DNA of 64,000 nt from Marinomonas piezotolerans (GTDB lineage: Bacteria > Pseudomonadota > Gammaproteobacteria > Pseudomonadales > Marinomonadaceae): contig NZ_QKRA01000012.1 of NCBI RefSeq assembly GCF_003362755.1, forward strand, positions 1 to 64,000. The letters are read 5' to 3'. A model generated the notes under the pieces. The model saw nothing but the letters and a program-made list of their open reading frames with translations, was not told where the DNA came from and ran no database searches. Both the position numbers and the translations under genes were made by a program. Below are positions 11,267 through 20,834 of the stretch, piece after piece (position 1 is the first letter of the stretch; each line of letters opens with the position of its first letter).

Positions 11267-11575
11267 TTAGTTGATGCCAGTGATTTTCACTTCTGTGAAC
11301 CACTGACGGTGACCTTGACGCTTCATAGAGTGCTTACGACGACGGAATTTCAAAATCTTCACTTTGTCGCCACGGCCGTGAGCAACAACTTCAGCTGTTA
11401 CTTTTACGCCTTCAACAACTGGAGCGCCAACTTTTACGTCGTCGCCGTTGCTTACAAGAAGAACGTCGTTGAACTCAACAGCTTGACCAGCTTCAATAGC
11501 TAGCTTTTCAACTTTAAGAGTTTGACCTTCTTGTACACGGTATTGCTTACCGCCTGTTTTGATCACTGCAAACAT
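11267..11575 (-). CDS. rplU: 50S ribosomal protein L21
   Basis: 102-aa 23S rRNA-binding protein. [17 protein letters not shown] and the end [22 protein letters not shown] are the L21 hallmarks. I place the start at the ATG at 11575 with GGAG six bases upstream; an in-frame TTG four codons earlier overlaps that Shine-Dalgarno. First gene of rplU-rpmA-obgE-proB-dgkA, divergent from ispB, as in E. coli. Confidence 0.97.
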   Translation of the reverse strand: MFAVIKTGGKQYRVQEGQTLKVEKLAIEAGQAVEFNDVLLVSNGDDVKVGAPVVEGVKVTAEVVAHGRGDKVKILKFRRRKHSMKRQGHRQWFTEVKITGIN

Positions 11576-11747
11576 GTTTCTCTCCAAATAGATTTGCCCG
11601 GCTACTGGATTGTATTTGACCTACTTCTAGTGGCAAATAAAACTAACTCTTTCAAAGACTTAGATTTCACCATATGGTAGGGAGCAAAATGTGGGCAAAT
11701 CGGACGCCGAATTGTACAAAAGAGAACCAGCAAAAACAAGCCTAATC

Positions 11748-11753
11748 ATTATA
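11748..11753 (-). promoter_or_regulatory. Candidate -10 box for rplU
   Basis: A perfect TATAAT lies on the minus strand about 170 bases before rplU. The matching -35 (TGAAAA, 18-base spacer) is poor, so this is tentative. The 11576-11856 gap otherwise holds only divergent regulatory DNA. Confidence 0.35.
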
Positions 11754-11764
11754 TGTGAAGGATT

Positions 11765-11793
11765 TTTACGGTTTTCACTTGACCCCTTATTAT
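11765..11793 (+). promoter_or_regulatory. Candidate ispB promoter
   Basis: TTTACG (11765-11770), 17 bases, TATTAT (11788-11793), about 60 bases before the ispB ATG. Weak -35. Confidence 0.4.
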
Positions 11794-11856
11794 AGCTTAC
11801 CTAGCATGGTCGCCACTTGCTGTTCGGCTTGATTATTTATTAGCTTCGGAAGTTCC

Positions 11857-12846
11857 ATGCAACCTACTCGAATTCATGATGTGGTGGCCGATGAGTTTGG
11901 CCAAGTCAATGACTATATTCTTTCGCAATTGAAAAGCGAAATCCCTCTTATAGAGCAAATTGGCTATTATATTATCAGCAACGGCGGCAAACGTCTTAGA
12001 CCTCTTATGGTCCTCTTAGCTGCCCGGGCGGCCCAGCCAAAAGCGGGATTAACGCCCTCAGCATTAGCCAATACCATAAAAATGGCATCTATCATTGAGT
12101 TTATACATACTGCCACGTTGCTTCACGACGACGTAGTCGATGAATCAGACATGCGACGGGGCAAAAAAACAGCCAATGAAGAATGGGGTAACGCACCCAG
12201 TGTGTTAGTAGGCGACTTCCTGTATACACGCTCCTTTCAGATAATGGTTGATGTAGGCAGCTTCCGCTGCATGGAAATTCTGTCAGGCACCACCAACATT
12301 ATTTCGGAAGGCGAAGTCCAGCAACTCATCAACTGCGGTGACCCTGATACAAGCGAAGCCAGCTATATCAAGGTTATCCAATACAAAACGGCAAAGTTGT
12401 TCGAAGGTGCCGCCCTCTGCGGCGCGGTGGTTGCAGAAGCAAACAACGATGCACAAGAGGCACTCCGACAATACGGCATGTATGTCGGCACGGCATTTCA
12501 GCTAATTGATGACGTAATGGACTATGTTTCAACCGCAGAAGAAATGGGCAAAAGTGTTGGCGACGACTTAGCCGAAGGCAAACCCACACTCCCACTTATC
12601 TATACGATGCAACATGGCACAGATGAAGCAAAAGCGAGAGTCAGATCTGCTATTGAAACAGGCGGCTTAGAGAACCTAGAAGCGATCCTGTCGGATGTAC
12701 GCCTGTGTGGTGCGATTGAGTACACTGAACAAGAGGCTCAAAAGCAATCAGAATTGGCTATTGCTGCGATTGCTCCACTCCCAGACTCCCCTTACAAACA
12801 AGCACTTATTGATCTTGCCAACGCAGCAGTCAACCGTCGTAATTAA
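11857..12846 (+). CDS. ispB: Polyprenyl (octaprenyl-type) diphosphate synthase
   Basis: Trans-prenyltransferase that extends farnesyl diphosphate to the long side chain of ubiquinone. It has 329 aa. The first aspartate-rich motif is DDVVDESDMRRG (D91, D92, D95) and the second is QLIDDVMDY; the substrate-binding GGKRLRP is at 43-49. The residues before the first motif (EFIHTATLLH) equal those of E. coli IspB, but the exact chain length cannot be read with certainty. Divergent from rplU, as in E. coli. Its 3' end overlaps the convergent hydrolase gene by 17 bases. Confidence 0.95.
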   Translation: MQPTRIHDVVADEFGQVNDYILSQLKSEIPLIEQIGYYIISNGGKRLRPLMVLLAARAAQPKAGLTPSALANTIKMASIIEFIHTATLLHDDVVDESDMRRGKKTANEEWGNAPSVLVGDFLYTRSFQIMVDVGSFRCMEILSGTTNIISEGEVQQLINCGDPDTSEASYIKVIQYKTAKLFEGAALCGAVVAEANNDAQEALRQYGMYVGTAFQLIDDVMDYVSTAEEMGKSVGDDLAEGKPTLPLIYTMQHGTDEAKARVRSAIETGGLENLEAILSDVRLCGAIEYTEQEAQKQSELAIAAIAPLPDSPYKQALIDLANAAVNRRN

Positions 12847-13771
12847 CGATAAACTCGGCATTACTGGAGTCAGTAATGCCGACCTTCCCATGATCAATAA
12901 TCGATCGAACTAAGCGCGCAGCCTGCTCAGGATATTGCTGCATAAAGCAATGACCGCCCTTTACTTCTACCAAATGGATATTCGGATTCAGTTTTTGCGC
13001 CAGCAAGTAAGACTCTCGAAATGTATCGTAAGTATCGGTCCCCCATAATATGTAAGTGGGTGTCTTTAGCCGCCGAATTGTGCGCCATAACTTTTTAGGA
13101 GCGGAACCAAATACAGCAGCCTCTAACCAAGGAGGACAACATAGCTCCCGCTCTCCAGATTCCGTTTCTCGAGTGGAATGTTGAACATATTTCCATAAAC
13201 CGTCGTCTTCCCAACCTGTAAAGGTTCCTCGACCTTTTAAAGCGTCAAAGGCCTCTTCAACGCTTGTCCAAGACGTTCTTCGCCTCAGAGTTTGTCTCAC
13301 CATCGGCAAATGCCTACCAACCTTCGAAACAGCCATCCCTTTTAACAACCAGATCATCCGTGGCGGGTAAAGCGCCGGGTCCAGCAAAATATTGTACTCA
13401 AATAACTCAGGGTCTTTTTCACTCATTAACATTGTCATGCAGCCACCGAAACTATGACCGACACCAATCATTGGCGACAAACCATAAGCGGTACGTTGAG
13501 TCGTTAATGACGCTAAAAATCGATCAGCCGATGCATTCCAGCCAATAAATTTATCTCCTGCTGGGGACATTCCATGCCCCGCGGCATCTTGAAGCATCAA
13601 ACTTTCATCTCGAACAACATTTTCAAGAAATGGTTCATAGGTGCGTACAGCAAATCCGTTACCATGCAAAAAATGCAATGCTTTATCAGCATGCGGAGAG
13701 ATATGTAGATGACAAGACACTTGAGAATCAGGAGTGTCTACAAGACTTTGATGGAAGGAAAAAACACTCAA
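12830..13771 (-). CDS. Alpha/beta hydrolase, function unknown
   Basis: 313-aa alpha/beta-hydrolase-fold protein. The oxyanion region is HFLHGNGF, the nucleophile elbow is GHSFGG (serine), the acid is probably the aspartate in LWGTDTYD, and the base is the histidine in KGGHCF. No signal peptide is seen, so it is probably cytoplasmic. The only plausible start is TTG at 13771, after a weak GGGG; a start elsewhere is possible. It is convergent with ispB and overlaps its end by 17 bases. Substrate unknown; esterases, lipases and haloalkane-dehalogenase-like enzymes share these motifs. Confidence 0.8.
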   Translation of the reverse strand: MSVFSFHQSLVDTPDSQVSCHLHISPHADKALHFLHGNGFAVRTYEPFLENVVRDESLMLQDAAGHGMSPAGDKFIGWNASADRFLASLTTQRTAYGLSPMIGVGHSFGGCMTMLMSEKDPELFEYNILLDPALYPPRMIWLLKGMAVSKVGRHLPMVRQTLRRRTSWTSVEEAFDALKGRGTFTGWEDDGLWKYVQHSTRETESGERELCCPPWLEAAVFGSAPKKLWRTIRRLKTPTYILWGTDTYDTFRESYLLAQKLNPNIHLVEVKGGHCFMQQYPEQAARLVRSIIDHGKVGITDSSNAEFIVNYDG

Positions 13772-13938
13772 AACACAACCCCAATACGGACTGGACCAAC
13801 TTTATCTATCATCCCAAACATTGCATGAGATTTACCATGAGAGATAGATAGGAATGTAAATTTTCAGTATTGTTTGCCCAAATGAACATAAAAACAACAC
13901 AAATAGCGGCCTATGATTGGTTTTTTTGCGCACAAACA

Positions 13939-13967
13939 TTCATATTAGATGCTCGAACCGATATAAT
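13939..13967 (+). promoter_or_regulatory. fabA-fabB promoter
   Basis: TTCATA (13939-13944), 17 bases, perfect TATAAT (13962-13967). The start would be near 13974, giving a leader of about 76 bases. The leader contains the inverted repeat CTTTAG-ATGA-CTAAAG (14010-14025). Bases 13772-13938 show no gene. Confidence 0.65.
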
Positions 13968-14050
13968 CTCTTGGATTTTATACTGCTAACTGGACCACAC
14001 GTTTCGCTCCTTTAGATGACTAAAGTGAGGGCGGTGGAAATAGGACTATA

Positions 14051-14566
14051 ATGACTACAGCTTCATCGTTTGAAAAAGACGAACTTATAAAGTGCGGCTA
14101 CGGCGAAATGTTTGGCGCAGGTAATGCTCAACTTCCTGTCGGCAACATGCTAATGCTTGACCGAATCACTCGCATATCAACAGAAGGCGGCGAGTTTGGT
14201 AAAGGCGAAATTATCGCCGAACTAGACATCACTCCAGATCTTTGGTTTTTCGAGTGCCACTTCCCTGGTGACCCAGTCATGCCAGGCTGCCTAGGCTTGG
14301 ATGCGATGTGGCAACTTGTTGGCTTCTTCCTTGGCTGGAAGGGCAACAAAGGTCGTGGACGTGCTTTGGGCTCTGGTGAAGTAAAGTTCACTGGTCAAAT
14401 CCTTCCTACTTCTAAGAAAGTTACGTTCCGTATTGACCTCAAGCGTGTTATCGAACGTAAGCTTGTAATGGGTATTGCAGACGGAAGCGTATCTGTTGAT
14501 GGCCGCGAAATTTATACAGCGAAAGACCTACGCGTAGGTTTGTTCACTTCAACAGACAACTTCTAA
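14051..14566 (+). CDS. fabA: 3-hydroxydecanoyl-ACP dehydratase/isomerase
   Basis: Dehydrates 3-hydroxydecanoyl-ACP and isomerises trans-2- to cis-3-decenoyl-ACP, the branch point for unsaturated fatty acids. The hot-dog fold has catalytic H70 ([13 protein letters not shown]) and D84 (LGLDAMWQ), at the positions known for E. coli FabA; 171 aa is the normal length. Shine-Dalgarno AGGA is five bases before the ATG. It is followed by fabB 30 bases later, the fabAB operon arrangement of Pseudomonas and marine gammaproteobacteria. Confidence 0.98.
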   Translation: MTTASSFEKDELIKCGYGEMFGAGNAQLPVGNMLMLDRITRISTEGGEFGKGEIIAELDITPDLWFFECHFPGDPVMPGCLGLDAMWQLVGFFLGWKGNKGRGRALGSGEVKFTGQILPTSKKVTFRIDLKRVIERKLVMGIADGSVSVDGREIYTAKDLRVGLFTSTDNF

Positions 14567-14596
14567 TAGATTAAGAGTATAAGAGGCACATTGATT

Positions 14597-15811
14597 ATGC
14601 GTCGTGTAGTGGTAACTGGTTTAGGCATTGTTAGTTGTCTAGGCAATGACAAACAAACTGTTCTTGAATCTCTTCGTGAAGGTCGCTCTGGCATTCGCTT
14701 TGCGGAAGATTACAAAGAAAATGGCTTTCGTAGCCACGTATGTGGTCGCGTTGATTTAGACGACAGCGCCATTGATCGTAAAGTTCGCCGCTTCATGGGT
14801 GATGCTGCGACTTATGCGTACGTGTCTATGCAACAGGCGATTGAAGACTCAGGTCTTACAGAAGATCAAGTATCTAATATTCGCTCTGGTTTGATCGCAG
14901 GTTCAGGCGGCGCTTCAGCGCGCAATCTTGTTGAAGCAGCAGACACATTGCGTAACAAAGGTGTTAAACGTGTCGGTCCGTACCGAGTAACACAAACCAT
15001 GGGCAGTACCGTATCCGCTTGTCTAGCAACACCCTTTAAAATCAAAGGTGTGAACTATTCCATTACTTCTGCGTGTTCTACTAGTGCACATTGTATCGGT
15101 AACGCAATGGAGCTTATCCAGTTAGGTAAGCAAGATATTGTGTTTGCTGGCGGTGGCGAGGAAGAGAGCTGGACTCAAACCTGTATGTTTGATGCGATGG
15201 GAGCTCTTTCTTCGAAATACAATGACACCCCAGATAAAGCATCTCGTGCGTATGACTCAAATCGTGATGGCTTTGTTATTGCTGGCGGCGGCGGCATCTT
15301 AGTTCTAGAAGAACTGGAACATGCAAAAGCGCGTGGCGCCAAAATCTATGCTGAAGTAGTCGGTTATGGGGCAACGTCCGATGGTTATGACATGGTCGCA
15401 CCTTCAGGTGAAGGCGCTGTACGTTGTATGCAAATGGCGATGAGCACTATTGACGGCAAGATTGATTACATCAACACTCATGGTACCAGCACTCCAGCGG
15501 GTGACATGAAAGAGTTGCAAGCTGTGCGTGAAACATTTGGTGATGACATCCCTAAAGTTAGCTCAACCAAATCACTATCTGGCCACTCTTTGGGTGCTGC
15601 TGGTGTACACGAAGCGATTTACAGCATATTAATGATGGAAAACAAATTCATCACTGCTTCAGCCAACGTTGATGAACTTGATCCTGAAGCGGGCAATATT
15701 CCTGTCGTGACTACACGAGAAGACAATGCTGATCTTAATCTAGTAATGTCTAATAGCTTTGGATTCGGCGGCACAAACGCTAGTCTGGTATTCAAAAAAT
15801 ACGACGCGTAA
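14597..15811 (+). CDS. fabB: 3-oxoacyl-ACP synthase I
   Basis: Beta-ketoacyl-ACP synthase that elongates acyl-ACPs, including cis-3-decenoyl-ACP from FabA. The Cys-His-His triad is C160 (SACSTSAHC), H295 ([11 protein letters not shown]) and H330 ([11 protein letters not shown]), with K325. I use the ATG at 14597 (404 aa, [13 protein letters not shown], matching E. coli MKRAVITGLGIVS) rather than an in-frame TTG two codons earlier. Second gene of fabAB, followed by a strong terminator. Confidence 0.97.
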   Translation: MRRVVVTGLGIVSCLGNDKQTVLESLREGRSGIRFAEDYKENGFRSHVCGRVDLDDSAIDRKVRRFMGDAATYAYVSMQQAIEDSGLTEDQVSNIRSGLIAGSGGASARNLVEAADTLRNKGVKRVGPYRVTQTMGSTVSACLATPFKIKGVNYSITSACSTSAHCIGNAMELIQLGKQDIVFAGGGEEESWTQTCMFDAMGALSSKYNDTPDKASRAYDSNRDGFVIAGGGGILVLEELEHAKARGAKIYAEVVGYGATSDGYDMVAPSGEGAVRCMQMAMSTIDGKIDYINTHGTSTPAGDMKELQAVRETFGDDIPKVSSTKSLSGHSLGAAGVHEAIYSILMMENKFITASANVDELDPEAGNIPVVTTREDNADLNLVMSNSFGFGGTNASLVFKKYDA

Positions 15812-15830
15812 CCGAGCTGTTAATATATGC

Positions 15831-15863
15831 AAAAAAAGCCGCACAGTATTGCGGCTTTTTTAT
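15831..15863. terminator. Terminator after fabB (possibly bidirectional)
   Basis: GCCGCA-CAGTAT-TGCGGC with A-tract before and T-tract after. It serves fabAB on the plus strand and can also serve the convergent acyltransferase gene ending at 15880. Confidence 0.92.
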
Positions 15864-15879
15864 TATTAAATAACAACAA

Positions 15880-16611
15880 TTAAGGGTGTTGTTGCATAGC
15901 ACTTCGCATCCAAGCTTCCATTTCCTCATGTATCTCGCTAGTGCTTTTCCCTTCAACCTCAATAAGTGGACCAATCACGACGGTAATTTTCCCTGGATAT
16001 CGCAACCAAGTGCGCCCGGGCCAAACATGGCCTGCGTTGTGAACCAGTGGCAAAATTGGCGCATTAGATGATGAGGCAAGCATTGCAGCACCTTTATTGA
16101 AGGCCCTTTCTGTGCCAACTGGTGTCCGAGTTCCCTCAGGAAAGATAAGTACCGACCGACCCGCTTGAATGCGCTCTTTGCCCTGTTTTAATATTTGCTT
16201 TAAAGCCCCTGCACGCTTTGAGCGATCAATCGCTATTGGTTTCACCATGCGTAACCCCCAGCCAAAAAAAGGAATGGCTAACAGCTCTTTTTTTAAAACG
16301 GTGGAAATCGGCGTTTTCAAAATTTGCAATAGATACGTTTCCCATTCACTCTGATGATTAGAAGCCAATACTACTGCACGATCAGCAGGTACATTCTCAC
16401 GCCCAATCACTTCTACTTTTACACCACAGGTAACACGAAACAAAAACAACAAAGCATAATTATGCAGATTCAATAAAGGCTGGCGTAAATTCACTGGTAA
16501 CAACCAGCCTATAATTGGGGCAAATAACCCAGTAAATCCTGTCAATACACCGTAAATTACAGCGAACAAACTAGAGCCAATCAACGCTCTGAGAGACACT
16601 CGCGATTTCAT
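15880..16611 (-). CDS. 1-acyl-sn-glycerol-3-phosphate acyltransferase (PlsC family)
   Basis: Membrane-associated lysophospholipid acyltransferase of 243 aa, with an N-terminal hydrophobic segment (about 10-35). Motif I is SNHQSEWET, so the H(X)4D aspartate is replaced by glutamate, as I recall from a subset of proteobacterial PlsC homologues (HQSxWE). Motif III is FPEGTRTPVG. The likely role is acylation of lysophosphatidate to phosphatidate, though other lyso-lipid acceptors are possible. Downstream of another acyltransferase (31-base gap), probably cotranscribed. Confidence 0.85.
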   Translation of the reverse strand: MKSRVSLRALIGSSLFAVIYGVLTGFTGLFAPIIGWLLPVNLRQPLLNLHNYALLFLFRVTCGVKVEVIGRENVPADRAVVLASNHQSEWETYLLQILKTPISTVLKKELLAIPFFGWGLRMVKPIAIDRSKRAGALKQILKQGKERIQAGRSVLIFPEGTRTPVGTERAFNKGAAMLASSSNAPILPLVHNAGHVWPGRTWLRYPGKITVVIGPLIEVEGKSTSEIHEEMEAWMRSAMQQHP

Positions 16612-16642
16612 TCAACACTTCTCCGTATTGTGCTCAATAAGC

Positions 16643-17761
16643 CTAGTTAAGGCCTCTTTCCTGCTGCTGTAGCAATGGATTCGCATACATCGTCAACACG
16701 GTCTCACGCAACTCATCAGGACATTCCGCCATGTAACGTTCAAACACTTGATCTCCTGCTGGCTCGCCTTTTAGCAATCTAGCAGCAGCTTGGTTCGTTG
16801 ATTGAATGGCATAATGACCGATAATCTGTCGGTCAACTTCTGCCACCATCGCGTCGGGGGTATCACAATTGTCGTCAATGACATCACCAAAGGTAACGAT
16901 CACCTTGCCCTTACGCCCAACAATTCCCTTACGGATACTATCAATGTCTTCAAACTCTGCTTTCTCATAAGCGCCAGTTGTAGACTTCTGATGCAGCTCT
17001 TTTGCTTTATCAAACGCACACGGATCATATTCATACGAGATAGAAACCGGGACGATTTTTAAATGCTTCATCGCTTCAGGAAACGCAATTTTTTGTTTCT
17101 TCTGACTCATAAAGAACATCTTGATAATGGCAGGGTCTGTCTGATCCAATCCGTCTTTCGCACGCCCCTCTTTTTGCGCAATCCAGATATTACTGTGCTC
17201 TTGGGTCAGAGAATGCGTAATATAATCTGACAACTGGCCGAACGCCGCCATCATTTCACGAATACCATTAGCCGAGCGTTTCACTATGAAACTTTTATTT
17301 AAGCGCATCAGATCTGAGACAAAAGGGCGACGCAGTAAATTGTCGCCAATTGCAATGCGCACTGTGTCCAAACCATTGAGGTACAAACCGTAGTTCACAA
17401 ACGCTGGATCCATGGCAATATCACGGTGGTTTGACAAAAACAAATAACCTTCATTCTTTGCCAGCTTTTCAATGCCACGATATTCAACATCGGTCGTCGT
17501 CGTTTTGATCATACGCTCCATGTAGCTAGCCACTTGCATTTGAAATGAACGCACATCGCTTATTTTGCCCACTTCCTTGCGTAGAACTCGCTTCACCAGC
17601 ACCGCCAGCATACCGCGAGTCCATTTTGGCCATTTAGCAAACTTAAACCCGACAATTGTGTCTATAAAGTCTGGCGTGTTCACCAAATTCTCTAACACCC
17701 CGGCGACTTCATCGTCGTTGTAAGGGCGTATATCATGAAACTGATCCATTGAATTTTCCAT
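16643..17761 (-). CDS. Glycerolipid acyltransferase-like protein
   Basis: 372-aa protein of the PlsB/PlsC-like acyltransferase superfamily. The acceptor motif region is SNHRDIAMDPAFVN, where histidine and aspartate are six residues apart instead of the usual five; I recall the HRDIxxD form from a family annotated as 1-acyl-glycerol-3-phosphate acyltransferases. Further conserved-looking blocks are SFIVKRSANG and IAQKEGRAKDG. No transmembrane helix is obvious. Between the M16 protease gene (15-base gap) and the PlsC homologue. Exact acceptor unknown. Confidence 0.7.
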   Translation of the reverse strand: MENSMDQFHDIRPYNDDEVAGVLENLVNTPDFIDTIVGFKFAKWPKWTRGMLAVLVKRVLRKEVGKISDVRSFQMQVASYMERMIKTTTTDVEYRGIEKLAKNEGYLFLSNHRDIAMDPAFVNYGLYLNGLDTVRIAIGDNLLRRPFVSDLMRLNKSFIVKRSANGIREMMAAFGQLSDYITHSLTQEHSNIWIAQKEGRAKDGLDQTDPAIIKMFFMSQKKQKIAFPEAMKHLKIVPVSISYEYDPCAFDKAKELHQKSTTGAYEKAEFEDIDSIRKGIVGRKGKVIVTFGDVIDDNCDTPDAMVAEVDRQIIGHYAIQSTNQAAARLLKGEPAGDQVFERYMAECPDELRETVLTMYANPLLQQQERGLN

Positions 17762-17776
17762 TCAGATTTATTTTCG

Positions 17777-20704
17777 TTATAAAGTACAAATTTCAAAACC
17801 CGCTTGGCTCAGCAACTCTTTATTAGAGCCCGCCGTCACCATAGCCGTATTTTCGTTCTCTTTCGTTAGATAAAGCGTTGCAACTCGCTTCAGGTCATCC
17901 AAGGTTACTGACAATACCCTTGCACGAAATTCTTCGCGATAGGCTTTGGTGCGCCCATGCAATTGTAGGAAGAAGTCGCTTTGCGCTTCCCCTGCTGGAG
18001 AGCCTGGTTTGTCCATCGCGCCAATCACACCTAAAACTGCCTCTTCAAGCGCGTCTTCAGAATGGTCATTAGTTAATAGCCACTCAATCGATGCATCAAA
18101 GTCAGATAACGTTTCCAATAAGCGAGGGTCACGATAAGAAAAGAACCGGAAAGCTCCTGAGCTACCGTCAAATGTTGCTCCGCCACCATAAGCGCCGCCC
18201 TGCTCTCGAATTGCGCGGTGAAGAAAACCATTGCGTAAAAAGCCTCCCAAGACCGTTAACGGCGCAACGTCTGGGTGCTCTCCTGCAACTGCTTTAAATG
18301 CTTTAGAACAGAAGTTAACCTGGGTTGCTGTAACCCAAGCTTGCTTAACCGTGTCATCTACAGCAGGCAAAGAAAATGTCGTCACCTGCTCATGGTTCTC
18401 AACTGCTGTCCAAACCGGTGCAACAACGGTTAACAAGCTTTCTTTATGATGAGGCTCTGCGACTAATAATAGTCGCTTAGATGTCGCTTGCATTTTAGCG
18501 TGTATCGATTCAAGCGTCTGACGCAGTGTTTCTAGCGCTTCATCTCCTTGCTTTAACGCATCATCTAAAGCAATTAAGCTACGAATCCCCGTCATACCAC
18601 CCCATGCTTCTTGTTGGGCAGCTAGGCCTGACATACCGCTGGTCGCAGCACTCATCGCCAGTACATGTCCTTGACCAGTAATCGAACTTTCACGTCGTGC
18701 GCGGCGCTGTGCCACCAGCTCTTTAATACGACTGATTTCATCAAACCGTGCCGCGACGAACGTATCAGCCATCAGTTGTGTCATGTCCTGTGCATTCGGC
18801 ACAAGTGCCTTAGAGCTCAGAACAAAATATCCATTCACTCTTTGTTTATCAATAATCTCTGTGCGGATAGAGGAGTACGCGGAGATTCCACCGCATACTT
18901 GTGCCTGACGTGACTGAACAGCTAAGTAATCGTGCTCGCCAACGCCAAGCTCAGTCAACAAAGACGTATAAAACGGTAATACACGTGTTTCTTCATCAGT
19001 CAGTTTAGGGAGATCTACAACAAGCTGTTGGTATACCAATCCATTGGTTCCCTGAGGGTAGAATGTGACAGGAAGAGATGCTTCCAAAACCTCAGAGTCA
19101 TACTCAGGAATCTTTGCCGGCACATCTTCCATACCAACTTTTGGCAGTAGACTCATATCATCTACTTGCTCCTGACGAGCCTTTAACGCTTGGCTACGCT
19201 CAACAATGTACTGTTTTTGCTCATCAGACAGGGCGGCCTTGATCGTGCTCAAACGGTCTTTCTCAGCCTGATTTCGTAAACTTTCTAATGCTTCATCTGG
19301 ACTCAAGGTCAAAGTAATGCGGTGAGCATTGCTCAGCAACAAACCTTTGACCAGATTTGGAATGTAATCTGGCTCACGTACTTTATTTCTCATTCGCTCA
19401 ATAACAGGGTCCAGATCAAGCTGCGCAATCACATCACCACTGTGTACCGCCGTAGACAAGGCACTGAGAATCAACTGCAAACCATAGGGGTAACTATCAC
19501 CGCCGATCTCACGCTGGCTTAGCTCAAGCTGGTGCAGCATTGCTTCGACCATGTCTTGATCAACACCCTGTTCGGCGACATTTTCCAATGTGGATAAAAT
19601 CAGAGCCTCAACCTGAGGCGCGTTTTCGCGACGCACACCTTCTAAGCCACACATAAAGCTCATTTCTTTGTTACTGTCCTCAAGACCACACAAAGGGGAA
19701 GGCGATGCCCCTAGGTCAGAGTTTTCTAATGCACGACGTAAAGGTGACGCAGAATTATCAAGCAACACACTAGACAACAAAGACGCCTCGAATTGCTGGG
19801 ATAAATCAATGCTTTCACCCAACAACCACCCCATCACAACATGACTGCCATCTTCTTTAGCTTCATCCGCTGCATAGCCTTCTTCTACTCGTACAGGAGA
19901 AAAGTAGCGCTTCGCATTAGGTACACTGACGCGATCTTTATCTTCAAGGCGATCAAAGCGGCTTAACACCTTCGTCTCAAATTCAGCTTGCAGCTCTTCA
20001 GCAGGTATATCACCAAAGGTCATAAACACCGCATTAGACGGATGGTAATGTTTACGATAAAACGCCATCAAATCGTCATATGATAAATCAGGAATATCCG
20101 TCGGCTCACCACCAGAGTTGAAGTGATAGGTATTACTAGGGAAGAGATACTTCGTCACTGCCTGCCAAAGCACAGATGTCGTCGAACTCATCGCACCTTT
20201 CATCTCATTGAACACAACCCCTTTGTAAGTCAGCTCTGATTCTGGATTATTAGGCTCGGCGAACTCAAGACGGTGACCTTCTTGGGAAAAATCCAAAGGA
20301 TCCAGACGTGAGAAAAATACAGCATCTAAATACACATCCAGTAAATTACGAAAGTCTTTTTTGTTTTTACTTGCGAATGGGTACGCCGTCCAATCGGATG
20401 ACGTGAACGCATTCATAAAAGTATTGAGAGAGCGTCGAATCATCATGAAGAATGGATCACGCACCGGAAAACGCTCTGATCCGCATAAGACGGTATGCTC
20501 TAATATATGTGCCACACCACAAGAGTCAGTGGGTACGGTTTTAAGCCCCACTAAAAAAACATTTTCATCGTTTTCAGAGGCAATGTGAAAATGCTTGGCG
20601 CCTGTGACGACATGCTCATATTCTTGTACCGTAACATTAAGCGCATCAACGAACTCACTACGGATGGCTCTAAATGCTGGGTGGTGTGCATTATTCACTG
20701 TCAT
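17777..20704 (-). CDS. M16C metallopeptidase, presequence-protease (PreP/Cym1) type
   Basis: 975-aa zinc peptidase with the inverted motif HILEH (H66, E69, H70), the third ligand expected in the following DVYLDAVFFSRLD helix region. The C-terminal half is the catalytically inactive M16 copy (HRAIREQGGAYGGGATFDGSSGAF). The size and the GVAHILEHTVLCGSERFPVRDPF block match PreP/falcilysin-type M16C enzymes, which degrade short unfolded peptides inside a closed chamber. No signal peptide is visible, so cytoplasmic peptide clearance is likely. First gene of a three-gene minus-strand group with two acyltransferases; the functional link is unclear. Confidence 0.88.
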   Translation of the reverse strand: MTVNNAHHPAFRAIRSEFVDALNVTVQEYEHVVTGAKHFHIASENDENVFLVGLKTVPTDSCGVAHILEHTVLCGSERFPVRDPFFMMIRRSLNTFMNAFTSSDWTAYPFASKNKKDFRNLLDVYLDAVFFSRLDPLDFSQEGHRLEFAEPNNPESELTYKGVVFNEMKGAMSSTTSVLWQAVTKYLFPSNTYHFNSGGEPTDIPDLSYDDLMAFYRKHYHPSNAVFMTFGDIPAEELQAEFETKVLSRFDRLEDKDRVSVPNAKRYFSPVRVEEGYAADEAKEDGSHVVMGWLLGESIDLSQQFEASLLSSVLLDNSASPLRRALENSDLGASPSPLCGLEDSNKEMSFMCGLEGVRRENAPQVEALILSTLENVAEQGVDQDMVEAMLHQLELSQREIGGDSYPYGLQLILSALSTAVHSGDVIAQLDLDPVIERMRNKVREPDYIPNLVKGLLLSNAHRITLTLSPDEALESLRNQAEKDRLSTIKAALSDEQKQYIVERSQALKARQEQVDDMSLLPKVGMEDVPAKIPEYDSEVLEASLPVTFYPQGTNGLVYQQLVVDLPKLTDEETRVLPFYTSLLTELGVGEHDYLAVQSRQAQVCGGISAYSSIRTEIIDKQRVNGYFVLSSKALVPNAQDMTQLMADTFVAARFDEISRIKELVAQRRARRESSITGQGHVLAMSAATSGMSGLAAQQEAWGGMTGIRSLIALDDALKQGDEALETLRQTLESIHAKMQATSKRLLLVAEPHHKESLLTVVAPVWTAVENHEQVTTFSLPAVDDTVKQAWVTATQVNFCSKAFKAVAGEHPDVAPLTVLGGFLRNGFLHRAIREQGGAYGGGATFDGSSGAFRFFSYRDPRLLETLSDFDASIEWLLTNDHSEDALEEAVLGVIGAMDKPGSPAGEAQSDFFLQLHGRTKAYREEFRARVLSVTLDDLKRVATLYLTKENENTAMVTAGSNKELLSQAGFEICTL

Positions 20705-20834
20705 GGTGTACCCCTATAAAAATCTTGTTCTACTTCTCAAATCATTGGGAATGCTTCGCCCAATCTCAAGAAATAAACACGTGTAAATTGTATCAATAAT
20801 GTGACTATTTCTGCACAAAATACGATGGCTGGTG

